Origin: Nocardioides terrae
Lineage (GTDB): Bacteria > Actinomycetota > Actinomycetes > Propionibacteriales > Nocardioidaceae
Direction of reading: 5' to 3'
Assembly: GCF_900112345.1 (NCBI RefSeq)
Contig: NZ_FOLB01000007.1
Location: 1 to 64,000 of the forward strand
DNA length: 64,000 nucleotides
The notes beneath the pieces were generated by a model, which saw nothing but the letters and a program-made list of their open reading frames with translations, was not told where the DNA came from and searched no databases. This document shows, one piece after another, positions 63,855-64,000 of this stretch. The stretch's first letter is position 1. Each line of letters starts with the position of its first letter. The position numbers were made by a program, and so were the translations under genes.

Positions 63855-64000
63855 GTGGGAACACCTGTCCTCTTCATCCATGGACTATGGCTGCATGCCT
63901 CGTCGTGGGAGCCGTGGGTGACCCGCTTCCAGGACGAGGGGTACGACGCGCAGGCCGTCGGCTGGCCCGGCGACCACGACACCGTCGAGGAGTCCCGGCG
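63855..64000 (+). CDS. Alpha/beta hydrolase, N-terminal part (cut by window end)
   Basis: The first 48 codons of a hydrolase: VLFIHGLWLHASSWEPW carries the HG oxyanion motif, followed by GYDAQAVGWPGDH. The GTG start has GAGGGAG 6 bases upstream. The nucleophile region lies beyond the window. It is the third alpha/beta hydrolase around the LuxR regulator. Confidence 0.75.
   Translation, partial: MGTPVLFIHGLWLHASSWEPWVTRFQDEGYDAQAVGWPGDHDTVEESR

Overview
The window reads as chromosomal DNA of a high-GC Gram-positive actinobacterium, most likely of the Nocardioidaceae (Nocardioides-like). This rests on a Pup-proteasome locus, a mycothiol ligase (mshC), the SCO1664/DUF3090 families, MtrAB-LpqB-type signalling genes, very GC-rich third codon positions and many genes with no Shine-Dalgarno sequence but a TANNNT box 6-8 nt before the start codon. 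The placement is an inference from gene content and was not tested by a database search.

Layout. 1-310: right end of an IS481-family insertion sequence. 0.7-5.0 kb: two convergent cyclic-di-GMP genes (GGDEF-EAL and GGDEF-HD-GYP). 5.1-15.1 kb: a minus-strand run of a diacylglycerol-kinase-like gene, tatC, tatA, pafC, pafB, an FKBP lipoprotein, pafA, prcA, prcB, pup and dop. 15.1-21.8 kb: an interruption with DUF1206, GNAT, a PLP decarboxylase, a SAM methyltransferase and a large LuxR regulator. 21.9-24.8 kb: the proteasomal ATPase arc/mpa and trmI. 24.8-32.4 kb: a site-2 protease with CBS domains, a RecB-like Fe-S nuclease, DUF1697, a SNF2 helicase, a HAD phosphatase with an apparent CTG start, and a two-component system beside a relic of a MacB-type permease. 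32.5-36.5 kb: metH with a structured leader. 36.5-42.6 kb: PAC2, mshC, SCO1664-type, DUF3090, histidine phosphatase, corA and uppP. 42.8-45.3 kb: aldo/keto reductase, DUF5703 and an M20 peptidase. 45.4 kb: tRNA-Leu(GAG) followed by a perfect 17-bp hairpin. 45.9-53.0 kb: a CtaG-like protein, response regulator, histidine kinase and GerMN lipoprotein joined by 4-bp overlaps, then STAS, an RsbW-tail-like protein, a degenerate metallophosphoesterase and MarR. 53.2-64.0 kb: a NarL-type two-component pair, a secreted protein and a membrane protein, a secreted GH3 glycosidase, three alpha/beta hydrolases and a second large LuxR regulator.

How it works together. Pup is ligated to target proteins by PafA and removed by Dop. 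ARC/Mpa unfolds pupylated proteins into the PrcA/PrcB 20S core. PafB/PafC are the WYL regulators normally linked to this locus, and TatA/TatC export folded proteins. MshC makes the mycothiol precursor. MetH closes the methyl cycle and appears to be controlled through its leader. The most system-like uncharacterised block is the overlapping four-gene membrane-signalling module at 45.9-49.9 kb with the regulatory-looking genes after it.
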